DNA of 64,000 nt from Agrobacterium tumefaciens (lineage in GTDB: Bacteria > Pseudomonadota > Alphaproteobacteria > Rhizobiales > Rhizobiaceae). The position numbers were made by a program, and so were the translations under genes. How positions within the stretch are numbered: the first letter of the stretch is position 1; every line of letters begins with the position of its first letter. Positions 63,174 through 64,000 of this stretch are shown in pieces. Where the stretch lies: the NCBI GenBank assembly GCA_017744915.1, contig JAGIAH010000004.1:62001-126000 (forward strand), read 5' to 3'. The notes beneath the pieces were generated by a model that was not told where the DNA came from, searched no databases, and saw only the letters and a program-made list of their open reading frames with translations.

Positions 63174-63935
63174 TCAGTGAATGAGCATTCCGCCATTCAC
63201 ATCGACAACCGCACCGGTGACGTAGGAGGAGAGATCCGAGGCGAGGAAAAGATAGATATTGGCCACATCGACGGCGTCGCCGAGACGGTTGAGCGGAATG
63301 CCCTTGAGAATGTCGCGGCGCATGTCGTCGGTGAGCTTGCCGCCGGTAATGTCTGTCTGGATCAGGCCGGGGGTAACGGAGTTGACACGAATGCCGTCGG
63401 GGCCGAATTCACGCGCCATGGCCTTTGCGAGACCGAGAACACCTGCCTTGGCCGCCGAATAATGCGGCCCGCCGAAAATGCCGCCGCCGCGCTGCGCGGA
63501 AACCGACGACATGCAGGCAATCGAACCGCCACCGTTATCGCGCATATTGGGGATGAAGGCCTGGCTGAAATTCAGCACACCGGTCATGTTAACGTCGACG
63601 ATGCGCTGCCAGTCCGTGGCGGTAATGTCGAGCGTCTTGACCGGCTGAGTGATGCCGGCATTGTTGATGAGGATATCGATCTTGCCGAAAGCGGCGATGA
63701 CTTTTTGCGCGGCCGCCTCGCAGGAGGCGCGATCTGCGACATTGCCGCCGACGCCGAGATGCTCGCCACCAGCCACTTTTTCAAGCGAGGCCGCAGCTTC
63801 GATGCTGCCGGCTTCGTCGAGATCCACGATGGCGACGCGGGCGCCGTGGCGGGCGAAAAGTTCCGCCGTGGCGCGGCCGATGCCGCGTTTGCTGGCGGCG
63901 CCTGAAATAACCGCGGTCTTTCCATTCAACAACAT
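63174..63935 (-). CDS. Short-chain dehydrogenase/reductase (SDR)
   Basis: The 253-residue classical SDR has the cofactor motif near GAASKRGIGRA, the NNAG motif, catalytic Ser (MSSVSAQRGG) and Tyr/Lys (HYSAAKAG), and the C-terminal GAVVDVNGG. Asp after the second strand (AIVDLDEA) suggests NAD preference. ATG 63933-63935 is preceded by GGGAGGA. It leads the visible part of an operon with the transketolase pair and TRAP transporter. The next gene upstream is cut by the window end. Confidence 0.93.
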   Translation of the reverse strand: MLLNGKTAVISGAASKRGIGRATAELFARHGARVAIVDLDEAGSIEAAASLEKVAGGEHLGVGGNVADRASCEAAAQKVIAAFGKIDILINNAGITQPVKTLDITATDWQRIVDVNMTGVLNFSQAFIPNMRDNGGGSIACMSSVSAQRGGGIFGGPHYSAAKAGVLGLAKAMAREFGPDGIRVNSVTPGLIQTDITGGKLTDDMRRDILKGIPLNRLGDAVDVANIYLFLASDLSSYVTGAVVDVNGGMLIH

Positions 63936-64000
63936 GAGCAATCCTCCCAAGCCAGGCGGGCCGGCTTCATACGCTTGACGGCGGTGCTCCCGACCTGCCG

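Noticed and set aside
63936-64000. C-terminal end of a further upstream minus-strand gene
   Set aside because: Two frames stop here (one ending GAPPSSV, one overlapping the SDR start). With only about 65 bases neither can be supported.

Overview
The window is a stretch of circular-chromosome core sequence from an alphaproteobacterium of the Rhizobiales, most probably an Agrobacterium (A. tumefaciens/fabrum group). This rests on protein content and gene order recognised by eye, not on a database search. The pointers are a roughly 2,120-residue growth pole ring (GPR/RgsE-type) protein, CckA, a GAAC-N7-GAAC type LexA operator, an EipB/DUF1849 protein, and two RIME-like palindromic repeats. No rRNA, tRNA, CRISPR array, prophage, transposase or conjugation gene was seen.

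Layout. 1-4.6 kb: the tail of a probable mrcA, prfB with a programmed +1 frameshift, an isochorismatase-like hydrolase, a secreted protein, nadK and a PhzF-family protein. 4.7-11.9 kb: the giant coiled-coil GPR gene (minus strand) and a divergent single-domain histidine phosphotransferase. 12-19.1 kb: a 2Fe-2S ferredoxin, a DUF922 protein, folP-folB-folK, a secreted protein, a YcjX/YcjF pair and a SixA-like phosphatase. 19.3-27.7 kb: a DksA-family protein that has lost three of four zinc ligands, a FliO-like membrane protein, a small six-cysteine secreted protein, the cell-cycle kinase CckA, and clpS-clpA. 27.7-34.7 kb: azlCD, a LysR regulator divergent from a DUF1989 protein, a HIT protein, an overlapping DUF482-GDPD-RidA operon, and eipB.

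34.9-48.2 kb is one long co-directional translation and envelope block: rpsB-tsf-pyrH-frr-uppS-cdsA-rseP-bamA-lpxD-fabZ-lpxA-lpxI-lpxB. It joins ribosome function and UMP synthesis to undecaprenyl carrier, CDP-diacylglycerol, outer-membrane assembly and lipid A synthesis, with many overlapping start and stop codons.

48.3-52 kb is a GntR-regulated polar amino acid ABC transporter cassette. It has a consensus-perfect sigma-54 promoter whose predicted start point lies one base before the regulator's ATG, and a palindrome covers that ATG. 52-58 kb: gltA, a ComEC-like protein without a C-terminal lactamase-like domain, a GST and lexA. 58.2-64 kb: a minus-strand catabolic operon of an SDR dehydrogenase, a split transketolase pair and a complete TRAP transporter. 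Its substrate cannot be told from sequence.

No wholly new multi-gene defence or mobile system is visible. The observations most worth following up are the sigma-54/leaderless/operator arrangement, the split-transketolase TRAP operon, the 22-residue and 40-residue repeat architecture of GPR, and the zinc-less DksA.
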